Positions 1-8,660 of a stretch of 64,000 nucleotides of DNA are shown here, piece after piece. This DNA is from Pseudocitrobacter faecalis (GTDB lineage Bacteria; Pseudomonadota; Gammaproteobacteria; Enterobacterales; Enterobacteriaceae). The notes under the pieces are model-generated. The model was not told the origin of the DNA. It was given only the letters and a program-made list of their open reading frames with translations, and did not search any database. Within the stretch, counting starts at the first letter, position 1. Every line of letters starts with the position of its first letter. A program made the position numbers and the translations under genes. Location: positions 52,515 through 116,514 of the forward strand of contig QNRL01000012.1 of the NCBI GenBank assembly GCA_003315335.1, in the 5' to 3' direction.

Positions 1-50
1 GAGGGTTGTATGGGGATTTGCGCACAATTACTTTGGATTTTTAGCAGACG

Positions 51-80
51 TAAAAAAGCCCCGTCATGTAGACGAGGCTT
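51..80 (-). terminator. Rho-independent terminator downstream of ibpB
   Basis: On the minus strand a 10-bp stem (AAGCCTCGTC pairing with GACGGGGCTT, one mismatch) closes a five-base loop and runs into six Ts. It lies about 90 bases past the ibpB stop, with a REP element between, so it probably ends the ibpAB transcript. Confidence 0.75.
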
Positions 81-108
81 TAGATTGCGGGCAACGTGCG
101 CATTGTGG

Positions 109-148
109 TTGCCGGATGCGGCGTGAACGCCTGATCCGGCCTACAAAA
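109..148. repeat. REP element between ibpB and its terminator
   Basis: An imperfect palindrome typical of enterobacterial REP sequences: GCCGGATGCGGC, a short loop, then GCCTGATCCGGCCTAC. Related copies occur near 8.7, 19.5, 29.1, 32.5 and 45.9 kb. Such hairpins often protect mRNA 3' ends. Confidence 0.8.
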
Positions 149-169
149 TCACGCCTATTCAATCCATTG

Positions 170-598
170 CTAGCTATTCAACGCCGGACGCTCGCTGATG
201 GCGATCCGCTGCGGGGCAACTTCTTCCGGCACGTTGCGGGTCAAATCGATATGCAACAAGCCGTTAGTGAAGGTTGCGCCAGCCACTTCCATATTTTCAG
301 CCAGCGTGAAACTCAGGCTGAACGCCTGGGTGACCAGCCCCTGGTGTAGCCATTTGGTCTCTTTTTCCTGCGGCTGCGGCGTGCCTTTCACGGTCAGGCG
401 CGTGCCTTCCAGTTGAATATCCAGATCTTCCTGACGGAAACCGGCCAGCGCAAGGGTAATGCGATAGTGGTTATCGTCGCTTTTTTCGATGTTATAGGGC
501 GGGAAGCTCTGGCTTTCGCCGGCGTTTTGCAACGCGTTAGCCATTTTGTCAAAACCGATCCATTGACGCAGCAGTGGGGATAAATCGTAGTTACGCAT
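170..598 (-). CDS. ibpB: small heat-shock protein IbpB
   Basis: ATP-independent holdase that binds aggregating proteins together with IbpA in the cytoplasm and passes them to DnaK/ClpB. The 142-residue length and the start [17 protein letters not shown] match E. coli IbpB. An alpha-crystallin domain fills roughly residues 35-125, followed by the conserved C-terminal IxI motif (IAI, residues 132-134) used in oligomer assembly. AGAAGGAGA precedes the ATG at good spacing. It is the second gene of ibpAB, 111 bases after ibpA. In E. coli this gap also carries a temperature-sensitive leader; here a GC-rich hairpin is visible in it but was not folded. Confidence 0.97.
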   Translation of the reverse strand: MRNYDLSPLLRQWIGFDKMANALQNAGESQSFPPYNIEKSDDNHYRITLALAGFRQEDLDIQLEGTRLTVKGTPQPQEKETKWLHQGLVTQAFSLSFTLAENMEVAGATFTNGLLHIDLTRNVPEEVAPQRIAISERPALNS

Positions 599-709
599 AA
601 TACATTCTCCTTCTAAGAAGCGAGTGAAGTCCTGCGGATCATGAAGATTCGCATAAGGCTCCCTGACGGCAAGCCTGGGTAATCAGAGCCGCCGTAGCGG
701 CTCACGGAA

Positions 710-1123
710 TTAGTTGATTTCGATACGGCGCGGTTTATTCGCTTCAGGAATTACGCGCTCCAGCTCGATATAGAGCAGGCCATTCACCAGGTTTGCGCCA
801 CGCACGTGGATGTTTTCCGCTAACTGGAACTTGCGTTCAAAGTTGCGCTCGGCGATCCCCTGATAGAGGTAGGTACGCTCTTTCTGCTCGGCCGCATGAG
901 CACCTTTCACCACCAGCATGTTGTCCTGGGCGGTAATTTCCAGTTCACTTTCAGCAAAACCGGCAACGGCAATGGCAATGCGGTAATGGTTTTCGTCTAC
1001 CAGCTCAACGTTGTACGGAGGGTAGCCGCCGTTACTCTGGGTTTGATTGTTTTCTAACAGATTGAACAGACGGTCAAAACCAATAGCAGAACGGTATAGC
1101 GGGGATAAATCAAAGTTACGCAT
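710..1123 (-). CDS. ibpA: small heat-shock protein IbpA
   Basis: Partner holdase of IbpB on inclusion bodies. It has 137 residues, the family length, with an alpha-crystallin domain at about 35-125 and a terminal IEI motif (134-136). The reading frame extends two codons upstream to a TTG, but the ATG at 1123 is preferred: AGGAG lies nine bases upstream and the protein then starts [17 protein letters not shown] as in E. coli. IbpA and IbpB share about half their residues, reflecting an old tandem duplication. Expression is expected to depend on sigma-32 and on an RNA thermometer in the leader. Confidence 0.97.
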   Translation of the reverse strand: MRNFDLSPLYRSAIGFDRLFNLLENNQTQSNGGYPPYNVELVDENHYRIAIAVAGFAESELEITAQDNMLVVKGAHAAEQKERTYLYQGIAERNFERKFQLAENIHVRGANLVNGLLYIELERVIPEANKPRRIEIN

Positions 1124-1258
1124 AATCAATAGCTCCTGAAATCAGCGAGAATTTTACGGCCTTCCATCATGGACAGGCGGTGATACCCGAAGCACCCATC
1201 AGGCGTGCTCCTCATTGGGCTACACTCTTAAAATGTGTTCTGAGGAACGATTTTCAAG
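1124..1258 (-). promoter_or_regulatory. sigma-32 promoter and ROSE-type thermometer leader of ibpA
   Basis: On the minus strand CTTGAAA (1258-1252), 14 bases, then CACATTTTA (1237-1229) fits the heat-shock sigma-32 consensus. The roughly 100-base leader ends in a segment where GCTGATTTC can fold back on the AGGAGCT ribosome site, as in the ROSE thermometer known for E. coli ibpA. The promoter is read directly from sequence; the thermometer is inferred from position and homology. I see no gene in the 310-base gap up to yidQ. Confidence 0.7.
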
Positions 1259-1434
1259 GGCGCGGGTCTTACTTTTTTTGCACTTTCGTGCTGAAGGCAT
1301 AGACTGGGGTAGAGCACTATTGGTTAAAGTGCGACAGCCGCCACAGAGCGGGAAGCCAGGACTATCCATTTTCGCGACGGGTGGCTATAACCCGTACAGA
1401 TGAGCCCTCCCGGCTCCGATACGATGATTAAATC

Positions 1435-1767
1435 ATGATAAAAAATAATCTGCTTAAGCTGGCTCTGTTCAGTGGGATGATGTTAGTAGGCGGCTGCTCA
1501 AGCGTGATGTCGCATACGGGTGGCAAAGAGGGTACGTATCCGGGCACGCGAGCAAGCGCGACCATGCTCGGCGATGAGGACAACAACTGGGGAACCAAAT
1601 CGCTGGTGGCGCTCGATATGCCATTCACAGCGGTGATGGATACCCTGCTGCTGCCGTGGGACATGTTCCGCACCGATAACTCCGTGCGTTCGCGTGTCGA
1701 AAAGAGCGAGCAGGAGACGCTGGCGACGAACTCCGTTATTCCGCCAGCGCCGATGCCTTCGCCGTAA
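1435..1767 (+). CDS. yidQ: YidQ, small outer-membrane-type lipoprotein (DUF1375)
   Basis: A 110-residue predicted lipoprotein of unknown function. The signal peptide ends in the lipobox L-V-G-G-C with Cys21 as the lipidated residue. The next residue is Ser, which predicts sorting to the outer membrane. The region SSVMSHTGGKEGTYPGTRA after the lipobox is strongly conserved with E. coli YidQ, which is also 110 residues. It converges on yidR with a single base between stop codons, so no terminator fits there. No biochemical role is known to me. Confidence 0.93.
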   Translation: MIKNNLLKLALFSGMMLVGGCSSVMSHTGGKEGTYPGTRASATMLGDEDNNWGTKSLVALDMPFTAVMDTLLLPWDMFRTDNSVRSRVEKSEQETLATNSVIPPAPMPSP

Positions 1768-1768
1768 T

Positions 1769-2995
1769 TCAGAGGCCGGTTTCGGTTATCCACAGCTGAC
1801 GGAAGCCCGCCGTCTCTTCCATCCAGGCTATGTAATGGCCATCGGGTGAGAAAACGACGGCATCGGCAGACGGCGGGTTACCGTGATCGGTTGTCAAAAA
1901 GCGCACGCTCCCGCTCGCCGCATCGGCTATCGCGATTCTATTTTCCAGCACAAAACCCAGCGCATTTCCCGACGGATGCCAGTTAAACGCCGACTGAATG
2001 TCACTTTCTACATGGGTAAGCTGGCGCGGCTCTCCGCCTTCTGGCGATACCAGCCACAGCTGAACCACACCGTTTGTATCGCGCATCAGCACCGCGATTT
2101 CCGTGCCTTGTGGGTTGCAGCGCACCCAGTGACGCGGCACATTCACAAGCCCCGGGTACGCCCGTTGATGCGTGAAGGTTAAACGACGCTGCACCACGCC
2201 TGCGGGCGGTGCGGGTAGCGTGGTTTCCGTTCCAGCCAGCGGCGCATCACCCGCCAGCTTCCAGCCCTGCGCGGTTTTAGGCAGCGCGACAATAAACAGC
2301 TCAGGCACTTTCTCGCCCTTCACCGACAGCGTATCGCCAATAAACGCCAGCGTCTCATTCCCCACCCAGCCCTCTTCATAGGCGCGATTGATCTCGTCAC
2401 TCCCCGGCTTTGGCGCAGGCGTGGTTTTACTCACCAGCACGCACCAGTGGCTACCGCTGTATTCACGCGGATGCTGAGCAGGAACGTTGACCGGGCCAAA
2501 TGGTACGGCAACACCAACGTTGCGCAGGTCATGCGCCGGGTTGTATTCGTGCATCACGTGGTCGTTATAGGTAAAGCTGACATTCTCACCGTTAGGGCTA
2601 AACACATGCACGTGACTCCCGCCACGCAGCGCGCCAGGCGTATAAGGCGCGGTGATATCCATTGCATCCAGATTGGTGGTCGTACCGTTTTCAGCGATCA
2701 CACCACGGCGATGGTGAAAATCGTACTGCCAGCCGGCATCCGGATTCTCCGGGCCATGGATAAACACATATTTCTCGCGCTGAGGATGAACAGTCACCAC
2801 GCCAATGTGCGCGCCCTGCGTGGCGCGGTAAATCACGTCGAGCTCGCCGGTACGGATGTTTACGCGCTCAATCGTCTCGCCGGTAAACGACGCGCCGGAA
2901 GGGCGAACATCAAAGACCAGCCACTGGCTGTCCGGGGTCCAGGTATTGATGTTGGTAAGTTGATGATGTCGCGGGGCAAAGGTGACCTGTTTCAT
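1769..2995 (-). CDS. yidR: YidR, predicted cytoplasmic beta-propeller protein
   Basis: A 408-residue protein with repeats like TolB or oligogalacturonate-lyase-type propellers (for example SPNGENVSFTYNDHVMHE and SPDGHYIAWMEE). No signal peptide is visible. The start at 2995 (MKQVTFAPRHH) has AGGA seven bases upstream and matches the E. coli protein; an in-frame upstream start would add 12 poorly placed residues. Its function is not established. The propeller fold and histidine-rich core recall oligogalacturonide lyases, which is noteworthy given the pectate lyase at 34.3 kb, but no activity can be claimed. Confidence 0.9.
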   Translation of the reverse strand: MKQVTFAPRHHQLTNINTWTPDSQWLVFDVRPSGASFTGETIERVNIRTGELDVIYRATQGAHIGVVTVHPQREKYVFIHGPENPDAGWQYDFHHRRGVIAENGTTTNLDAMDITAPYTPGALRGGSHVHVFSPNGENVSFTYNDHVMHEYNPAHDLRNVGVAVPFGPVNVPAQHPREYSGSHWCVLVSKTTPAPKPGSDEINRAYEEGWVGNETLAFIGDTLSVKGEKVPELFIVALPKTAQGWKLAGDAPLAGTETTLPAPPAGVVQRRLTFTHQRAYPGLVNVPRHWVRCNPQGTEIAVLMRDTNGVVQLWLVSPEGGEPRQLTHVESDIQSAFNWHPSGNALGFVLENRIAIADAASGSVRFLTTDHGNPPSADAVVFSPDGHYIAWMEETAGFRQLWITETGL

Positions 2996-3033
2996 TACGC
3001 AGTCCTGATTCGAGACAATTTGCGTCATCATAC

Positions 3034-3049
3034 TTCACAAGGACTTCAC
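3034..3049 (+). promoter_or_regulatory. CreB binding tag upstream of cbrA
   Basis: TTCACAAGGACTTCAC is an exact match to the cre tag TTCAC-N6-TTCAC recognised by the response regulator CreB. It ends 46 bases before the cbrA ATG. In E. coli cbrA belongs to the CreBC regulon, so the tag supports both the gene call and its regulation. Confidence 0.85.
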
Positions 3050-3095
3050 TTTCAGGCTTTAGCGTAACGCTATCTCAACAACGGCGAGCAGCAAA

Positions 3096-4157
3096 ATGGC
3101 ACATTTCGACGTGGCGATTATCGGGTTAGGCCCCGCAGGTTCGGCGCTGGCGCGCCAGTTAGCAGGCAAAATGCGCGTGATTGCGCTGGATAAAAAACGT
3201 CAGTGCGGCAGCGAAGGTTTCACCAAACCCTGCGGTGGCCTGCTGGCCCCGGATGCGCAACGGGCGTTTATTCGCGACGGTATTACCCTTCCCGTGAAGG
3301 TGATCGCCAACCCACAGATTTTCAGCGTTAAAACCGTCGATGTGGCCGCCGGACTCACCCGCAATTACCCGCGCAGCTATATCAATATTAATCGCCATGC
3401 GTTTGATTTATGGATGAAATCGTTAATTCCCGACGTGGTGACCGTTCATCACGACACACTGTGCCGAAAGGTATGGCGCGAAGATGACGAGTGGCACATT
3501 TCGTTTCAGGCTGACGGCCTGGAACAGCACATTACCGCCCGCTATCTGGTCGGTGCTGACGGGGCAAATTCTCTGGTGCGCCGCCATCTTTATCCCGAAC
3601 ATCAGATCCGTAAATACCTGGCCATCCAGCAGTGGTTCGCCGAAGCGCACGCCGTGCCGTTTTACGCCTGCATTTTTGATAACACGGTGACGGATTGCTA
3701 TTCGTGGAGCATCAGCAAAGACGGCTATTTTATCTTTGGCGGTGCTTATCCGATGAAAGACGGTCAGGCACGCTTTGAGGCGCTGAAAGCGAAGATGACA
3801 GATTTTGCCTTTCATTTCGGCGAACCCGTGAAAAGCGAGAAATGTACGGTGCTGTTTCCCTCGCGCTGGGGAGATTTTGTGTGCGGCAAAGAGAATGCAT
3901 TTCTGATTGGCGAAGCGGCGGGATTTATCAGCGCCAGTTCGCTGGAGGGGATCAGTTATGCGCTGGATAGTGCGGAGTTGCTCAGTCAGGTTCTACAGGG
4001 GCAACGTGAAGACGCCAACCGCGCCTATACGCGCTCGACGTTCAGTCTGCGCCTGAAACTGCTGGGAAAAATCATTAAAGCCAGAATACTGACACAGCCG
4101 CGCTTGCGAAAAGCCATTATGCGCAGCCGTATCAGCGATATTCGCGTGCGTGATTAA
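3096..4157 (+). CDS. cbrA: CbrA, CreB-regulated FAD-dependent oxidoreductase (geranylgeranyl-reductase-like)
   Basis: A 353-residue flavoprotein. The N-terminus has the Rossmann FAD motif GLGPAG (residues 10-15), and the second FAD motif [10 protein letters not shown] is near residue 150. [22 protein letters not shown] near residue 270 is the substrate-pocket signature of the geranylgeranyl reductase/FixC group. The E. coli homologue affects colicin M and E2 tolerance; the substrate is unknown. An exact cre tag lies upstream. The stop overlaps the yidA stop by four bases (convergent). In E. coli the dgo genes lie downstream; here yidA follows directly. Confidence 0.95.
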   Translation: MAHFDVAIIGLGPAGSALARQLAGKMRVIALDKKRQCGSEGFTKPCGGLLAPDAQRAFIRDGITLPVKVIANPQIFSVKTVDVAAGLTRNYPRSYININRHAFDLWMKSLIPDVVTVHHDTLCRKVWREDDEWHISFQADGLEQHITARYLVGADGANSLVRRHLYPEHQIRKYLAIQQWFAEAHAVPFYACIFDNTVTDCYSWSISKDGYFIFGGAYPMKDGQARFEALKAKMTDFAFHFGEPVKSEKCTVLFPSRWGDFVCGKENAFLIGEAAGFISASSLEGISYALDSAELLSQVLQGQREDANRAYTRSTFSLRLKLLGKIIKARILTQPRLRKAIMRSRISDIRVRD

Positions 4158-4966
4158 TTCAGCGCAAACTTCTCAATGGCGTACGCCACGCCATCGTCAA
4201 GGTTGGATTTGGTGACAAAATTCGCTGCTTCCTTCACTGACGGAATGGCGTTATCCATCGCCGCGCCAACGCCTGCGAATTCAATCATTGCGATGTCGTT
4301 TTCCTGATCGCCAATCGCCATGATCTCTTCGGGTTTGATACCCAGCGCGTCGGCCAGCGATTTCACGCCAGTGCCTTTATTGACGCGTTTATCGAGGATT
4401 TCGAGGAAGTACGGCGCACTTTTCAGCACGGTGTACTTCTCTTTCACTTCTGCCGGAATTTTAGCAATAGCTTTATCCAGGATAGCAGGCTCATCAATCA
4501 TCATCACTTTCAGGAATTGCGTCGCCGGATCCATTTTTTCGGCTTCACAGAAGACCAGCGGAATAGTGGCAACGTAGGATTCATGCACCGTGTAATAGCT
4601 GATGTCGCGGTTGGCAGTATAAAGCGTATTGCGATCGAGGGCGTGGAAATGCGAGCCCACGTCACGCGCGAGTTGCTCCAGGTAGCGGTAGTCATCATAG
4701 CCCAGCGCGGTTTGCGCGACAGTACTGCCATCGCCCGCTTTCTGCACCAGCGCACCGTTGTAGGTGATGCAGTAATCGCCCGGCTGTTCCATGTGCAGCT
4801 CTTTCAGGTAGCTGTGCACGCCTGCGTATGGACGGCCCGTGGTCAGCACCACATTAACGCCACGCGCACGGGCGTCGGCGATCGCTTTTTTGACCGCTGG
4901 AGAGATGGTATGGTCCGGCAACAGCAAGGTTCCGTCCATGTCGATTGCAATAAGTTTGATAGCCAT
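4154..4966 (-). CDS. yidA: YidA, HAD-superfamily sugar phosphatase (Cof type)
   Basis: Cytoplasmic phosphatase acting on sugar phosphates and related metabolites. It has 270 residues, as in E. coli. HAD motif I is IDMDGTLL with nucleophile Asp9 and acid/base Asp11. Motif II is TTGRP, a conserved Lys lies before the cap end, and motif IV is [10 protein letters not shown]. The intervening alpha/beta cap is the C2 (Cof) type. It is transcribed toward cbrA. In E. coli it sits next to the galactonate (dgo) cluster, which is absent here. Confidence 0.96.
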   Translation of the reverse strand: MAIKLIAIDMDGTLLLPDHTISPAVKKAIADARARGVNVVLTTGRPYAGVHSYLKELHMEQPGDYCITYNGALVQKAGDGSTVAQTALGYDDYRYLEQLARDVGSHFHALDRNTLYTANRDISYYTVHESYVATIPLVFCEAEKMDPATQFLKVMMIDEPAILDKAIAKIPAEVKEKYTVLKSAPYFLEILDKRVNKGTGVKSLADALGIKPEEIMAIGDQENDIAMIEFAGVGAAMDNAIPSVKEAANFVTKSNLDDGVAYAIEKFALN

Positions 4967-5087
4967 GAATACCCCAGGTTAGATGAGTCCTTCCTCATGC
5001 TAACGCGATTCCGCTCAAAAAACAGCAGCCGTGACGGGTTAAAACGGGGATGCAACGCACCCGGCGAGCTCCCCTTTTGTTGCGGGA

Positions 5088-5489
5088 TTAGCCGAAAAGT
5101 TTGCCACTTTTCAGCAGATCCATTCCTGCGCTGAGTAAATCGTTATGCGCCTTCGGGTCAACTTCCCCCTGCGGCGAGAGCGCATCAATGATTTTCGGCA
5201 GATATTCTGCCAGCATAGTCGACGCGGAACCGGTATCAATGCCCAGTTTTTGGCCGAGATCGGAAACCGCTGGCGTGCCCAGCGCTGATTCAAGCTGATC
5301 ACCACTCACCGGCTGGTTGCTGTCCTGATTGCTGATCCACGACGACAGAATGTCTCCCAGCCCACCGTTTTGCAGTTTTTGCAGCAGTGCCTGAATTCCG
5401 CCCTGCTCGTTCACCCAGTTCAGGATAGCCTGATACTTCCCGGCGTCGCCGTTAAGAAACGAGCCAACAACTTCATCAAAAAGCCCCAT
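5088..5489 (-). CDS. yidB: YidB, DUF937 family protein
   Basis: A 133-residue soluble protein with the YidB/DUF937 domain: start MGLFDEVVGSFLNGDAGKY, glycine-rich linkers (NGGLGDILSSW), and the SDLGQKLGI and LPKIIDALSPQG segments. No signal peptide or membrane span is seen. The length matches E. coli YidB (132). The function is unknown. It lies 121 bases upstream of yidA on the same strand, so the two may share a transcript. Its upstream side faces the divergent PTS operon. Confidence 0.93.
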   Translation of the reverse strand: MGLFDEVVGSFLNGDAGKYQAILNWVNEQGGIQALLQKLQNGGLGDILSSWISNQDSNQPVSGDQLESALGTPAVSDLGQKLGIDTGSASTMLAEYLPKIIDALSPQGEVDPKAHNDLLSAGMDLLKSGKLFG

Positions 5490-5605
5490 TTTCCACTCCT
5501 TTTAGTGGTGAATATGTGATGAAGGAAGTATAGGTCAGCGAGCGCACTGTGCCGGGCAATTGTCGATAATCGGTCTGATGCGAATTTTGTGATCGCCCAC
5601 GAAAT

Positions 5606-5621
5606 AAGGGAACGTTCCCTT
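5606..5621. promoter_or_regulatory. perfect palindrome resembling a LacI/GalR-family operator
   Basis: AAGGGAACGTTCCCTT is a perfect 16-base palindrome with the central AACGTT typical of LacI-family repressors; GGGAACGTTCCC recalls trehalose-repressor (TreR) sites. It lies 124 bases before the EIICB start and 117 bases before the yidB start, so it could act on either promoter. No LacI-type gene is adjacent, so the regulator must be encoded elsewhere. The 255-base gap holds nothing else I recognise apart from AT-rich promoter-like sequence near 5641-5700. Confidence 0.6.
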
Positions 5622-5744
5622 TTACGATAAATGACAGCGTTGATACTCTTGACTAATAAATATTAGCACGCGAAAGACATCCATTTTAAAAATATTATTT
5701 AGATAAGCAATGAGATAGCCAACCATATATTAACCACTCAAATA

Positions 5745-7388
5745 ATGGATCACCCCATGAGAGCGAAATTACAGGACTATTTCTCTGCGCTCGGTCGCTC
5801 ATTTATTCCTGCCGTCGCAGTAATGAGCTGCTTTGCATTATTATTATCAATAGGCGCGGTACTCAAAAACCCCCACTCCGCTGCCGATCTCCCCTTACTT
5901 CAATCATCGGGCATTATATTTATCGCTAACCTTCTGACCCAAACCGGGATGGTGATTATTGCTTATATGCCGCTGATATTTTGCCTTTCTATCGCGATTG
6001 GTATGGCGGAAAAAGGCAAGAAAGAAACCGCCGCACTTTCAGCACTTATTGGCTACATCTTTATGCTGGTTTTTTCCGGATTAATGCTTAATGCAGCCGG
6101 AATGCTGTTGAAACCGGATGTGGCCGTAAATGCACAAAATAATGTGCTGGCAATTTCTCAAACTATGGCGATGCGCCAGGCAATGCAAAACGTCGTACTG
6201 GGCATCCAAACCGTGGATACCGGTGTACTGGGCGGTATTATGATCGGCGCGCTGTCTGCGGCGATAACGAATCACAACAGTACACGTAAGCTGCCGTTAA
6301 TCTTTGGGTTTTATCAGGGTCGGCACCTTCCGCCTATACTTTCCGGCCTGAGCGGATTAGTCATTGGTTTACTTATTCCCTTTGTCTGGCCGTGGGTTGG
6401 TGGTGGTTTATATTACGCGGCTTCAGCACTGGCGAAAGCCGGAGTGGTCGGTTCATTTGTATTCGGTTTTATTGAAAAACTGCTGTTGCCAACCGGGTTA
6501 CAGCATGTCTGGTATTCGCTGGTGCACTACACGCCGGTCGGCGGAACGCTTGAGATTGGTGGACAGACGTACGTTGGCACAAAAGCCATCACCGTTGCAG
6601 CGCTGGCGACTGCGGATTTTAACGAGAATATCCATCAGATAACCCGGCTATGGCTCGGTCAGGGAGATACACCGGGTAAAGTATTTGGTATTCCCGGCGC
6701 GCTAATCGGTATCTGGCTGGCGGCAAAAGATCGCCAGCGCGTAAAAACAGTCGCAATTTCCGCTGCCGTCGCTGCAATATTTGCGGGCGTCGTCGAGCCA
6801 TTTACGTTTATGTATATGTTTCTCGCACCGCCATTATTTTTAATCGACTGTACTTTGCAAGGGCTCTCTTTTGCAATTCTCGATGCAACACATACTTCTT
6901 ATCTTGGCGGCAGTACATTAATCGAGATTCTCTTCAACGGCATATTACAGGGACACAAATCGACCTGGATACCGATTGTTCTTCTCGGTATTGCACTGTT
7001 CTTTATCTACCTCTTTACCTTTAAATGGTATATCGAGAAATTCAATATTCCCACACCGGGCCGCGAAGGGACTGACGATACCGATGCGGTAAAAGAGCTT
7101 GAAATTCGTGCATCAACACTCTTGCGCCAAAATACGTCTACCGAGGAGGTTGCTAAAGAGATTCTGAGAAAACTGGGCGGTAAGGTAAATATTAAGGAGA
7201 TTAACAACTGCATTTCACGGTTGCGTATCAAAATTAACGACCCGCTGTTGGTTGATATGAGCGGAATGAAAACCATCACTGATGCGCTGGGCGTGACACA
7301 TCCCGCTCCCGATGAATTCCATATTATTTTTGGCATGCACGTAAGCGAGTATCGCGATGCCTTTGATAGCGTCGTTGAGACGGCGTAA
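5745..7388 (+). CDS. PTS EIICB permease, maltose/glucose type (MalX/GlvC-like)
   Basis: Inner-membrane sugar permease that phosphorylates its substrate during uptake. The 547 residues hold an EIIC domain of about ten membrane spans (to about residue 430), a TPGREG linker, and an EIIB domain with phospho-accepting Cys489 in NNCISRLRIKI. There is no EIIA domain, so it should depend on EIIA-Glc (Crr). Architecture and sequence resemble MalX and GlvC; the substrate is unknown but probably a glucoside or hexose. The start is uncertain: ATG 5745 or ATG 5757, neither with a strong ribosome site. The oxidoreductase follows nine bases later. This operon is absent from E. coli K-12 at this locus. Confidence 0.85.
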   Translation: MDHPMRAKLQDYFSALGRSFIPAVAVMSCFALLLSIGAVLKNPHSAADLPLLQSSGIIFIANLLTQTGMVIIAYMPLIFCLSIAIGMAEKGKKETAALSALIGYIFMLVFSGLMLNAAGMLLKPDVAVNAQNNVLAISQTMAMRQAMQNVVLGIQTVDTGVLGGIMIGALSAAITNHNSTRKLPLIFGFYQGRHLPPILSGLSGLVIGLLIPFVWPWVGGGLYYAASALAKAGVVGSFVFGFIEKLLLPTGLQHVWYSLVHYTPVGGTLEIGGQTYVGTKAITVAALATADFNENIHQITRLWLGQGDTPGKVFGIPGALIGIWLAAKDRQRVKTVAISAAVAAIFAGVVEPFTFMYMFLAPPLFLIDCTLQGLSFAILDATHTSYLGGSTLIEILFNGILQGHKSTWIPIVLLGIALFFIYLFTFKWYIEKFNIPTPGREGTDDTDAVKELEIRASTLLRQNTSTEEVAKEILRKLGGKVNIKEINNCISRLRIKINDPLLVDMSGMKTITDALGVTHPAPDEFHIIFGMHVSEYRDAFDSVVETA

Positions 7389-7397
7389 GGATAAAAG

Positions 7398-8660
7398 ATG
7401 TCAGAAACAACGCACATTATGCTTGAGGCACCTTATTATGCCCAGGCTGACGTTATCGTCGTCGGCGCCGGCCCCGCAGGCGTCGCCGCAGCGATTTCTG
7501 CGGCCCGTAGCGGCGCGAGTGTCATTCTGGTTGAACGTTCCGGGCAACCGGGCGGAATGGCGACCCTCGGTACAGTCAGTATATTTATGACGATTGGTAA
7601 TCTGACCGGAATTTATCGCGAAATTATTGCCGCTATTCGTCCCGATTTTTTACTGCAAAATGCACAGCCTGAAAATCTCAAAATTCAGTTCAATCCTTTG
7701 CTGTTACGCTACCATTTGAACAGGATGATCGAGCGGGAAAATATTCAGTTGCTTTATCACACCGATTTCATCACCCCGCTAATGGTGGGCTGTGCGGTAA
7801 CAGGGGTGGTGGTGAAAACACGGGAAGGCTTGAAAACGCTAAAAGGCCGCGTAGTGATTGATTGCACCGGGAATGCGGAAGTCGCCATTGCCGCCGGCGC
7901 GCCTTATAAAACCGGCCGCGATGAAGATGGTTTAACACAGCCGATGACCCTGATGTTCCAGATGCAGAATACCGGTAGCCCGGTACAGGCAGAATTGCCT
8001 GACGGATGTTATCACTATGAAACCGTGGCCGATCTTCCCCAGGGCCGTCGCTTGTTATGGGAGTTAAAGCCTGACGGTACGCTTATCGTCAATATGACGC
8101 GCGTAAAAGGCAACGGCGCGCTGATTGCGGACAGCAGCCACGCGGAAGTTGAGGGGCTAAAGCAGGTATTTTCTGTTGCCTACTATTTGCAGCGTAATGG
8201 CTTTGAAAACTACATTTTGTCGCATATCGCCGCCGAAACAGGCGTTCGCGAAAGTCATCGTATCTGTGGAAGGTACACGCTCACAGAAGACGATCTGCTC
8301 AACGCGCGTCGCTTTGAAGATGTCATCGCACAAACGAATTATGAAATTGATATTCATAGCCCTCTGGGCGAAAAAGCCTGCCATGAGCGAAAGATTGATA
8401 GTTACGACATTCCCTATCGCTGTCTGGTGCCACAAAACATCAAAGGTCTGTTAGTTGCCGGACGTTCGCTATCGGCAAGCCATGTCGCACTCTCTTCCGC
8501 GCGTGTGATGCCGACCTGTTTTGCACTGGGTCAGGCTGCAGGTATTGCGGCTTCACTGGCGGTGGACGCGGAATGCGCGGTGGCGGATATTTCGATTGAG
8601 GGAGTCCACCAGCAGATGAAAAAGCAGGGGGTGGTTTTCACAAAAAAAACGCCTGAATAA
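7398..8660 (+). CDS. FAD-dependent oxidoreductase (FAD_oxidored family)
   Basis: A 420-residue flavoprotein of unknown substrate. The FAD Rossmann motif GAGPAG is at residues 23-28 with ribose-binding Glu46, followed by the GGMATLG turn that marks the FAD_oxidored (PF12831) family. The C-terminal block GLLVAGRSLSASHVALSSARVM is the family's second FAD-contact region. No signal peptide or membrane span is present. It follows the PTS permease by nine bases with TAAGGA as ribosome site, so the two are co-translated. The pairing suggests oxidation of the imported sugar phosphate or a derivative (inference). No glycosidase, kinase or regulator is linked. Confidence 0.82.
   Translation: MSETTHIMLEAPYYAQADVIVVGAGPAGVAAAISAARSGASVILVERSGQPGGMATLGTVSIFMTIGNLTGIYREIIAAIRPDFLLQNAQPENLKIQFNPLLLRYHLNRMIERENIQLLYHTDFITPLMVGCAVTGVVVKTREGLKTLKGRVVIDCTGNAEVAIAAGAPYKTGRDEDGLTQPMTLMFQMQNTGSPVQAELPDGCYHYETVADLPQGRRLLWELKPDGTLIVNMTRVKGNGALIADSSHAEVEGLKQVFSVAYYLQRNGFENYILSHIAAETGVRESHRICGRYTLTEDDLLNARRFEDVIAQTNYEIDIHSPLGEKACHERKIDSYDIPYRCLVPQNIKGLLVAGRSLSASHVALSSARVMPTCFALGQAAGIAASLAVDAECAVADISIEGVHQQMKKQGVVFTKKTPE

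Noticed and set aside
1215..1403. 62-codon frame upstream of yidQ
   Set aside because: It starts within the ibpA heat-shock promoter region; no ribosome site or conservation known.
5588..5603. TGTGATCGCCCACGAA as a CRP site before the PTS operon
   Set aside because: Only one half-site matches; the second half agrees at two of five positions.
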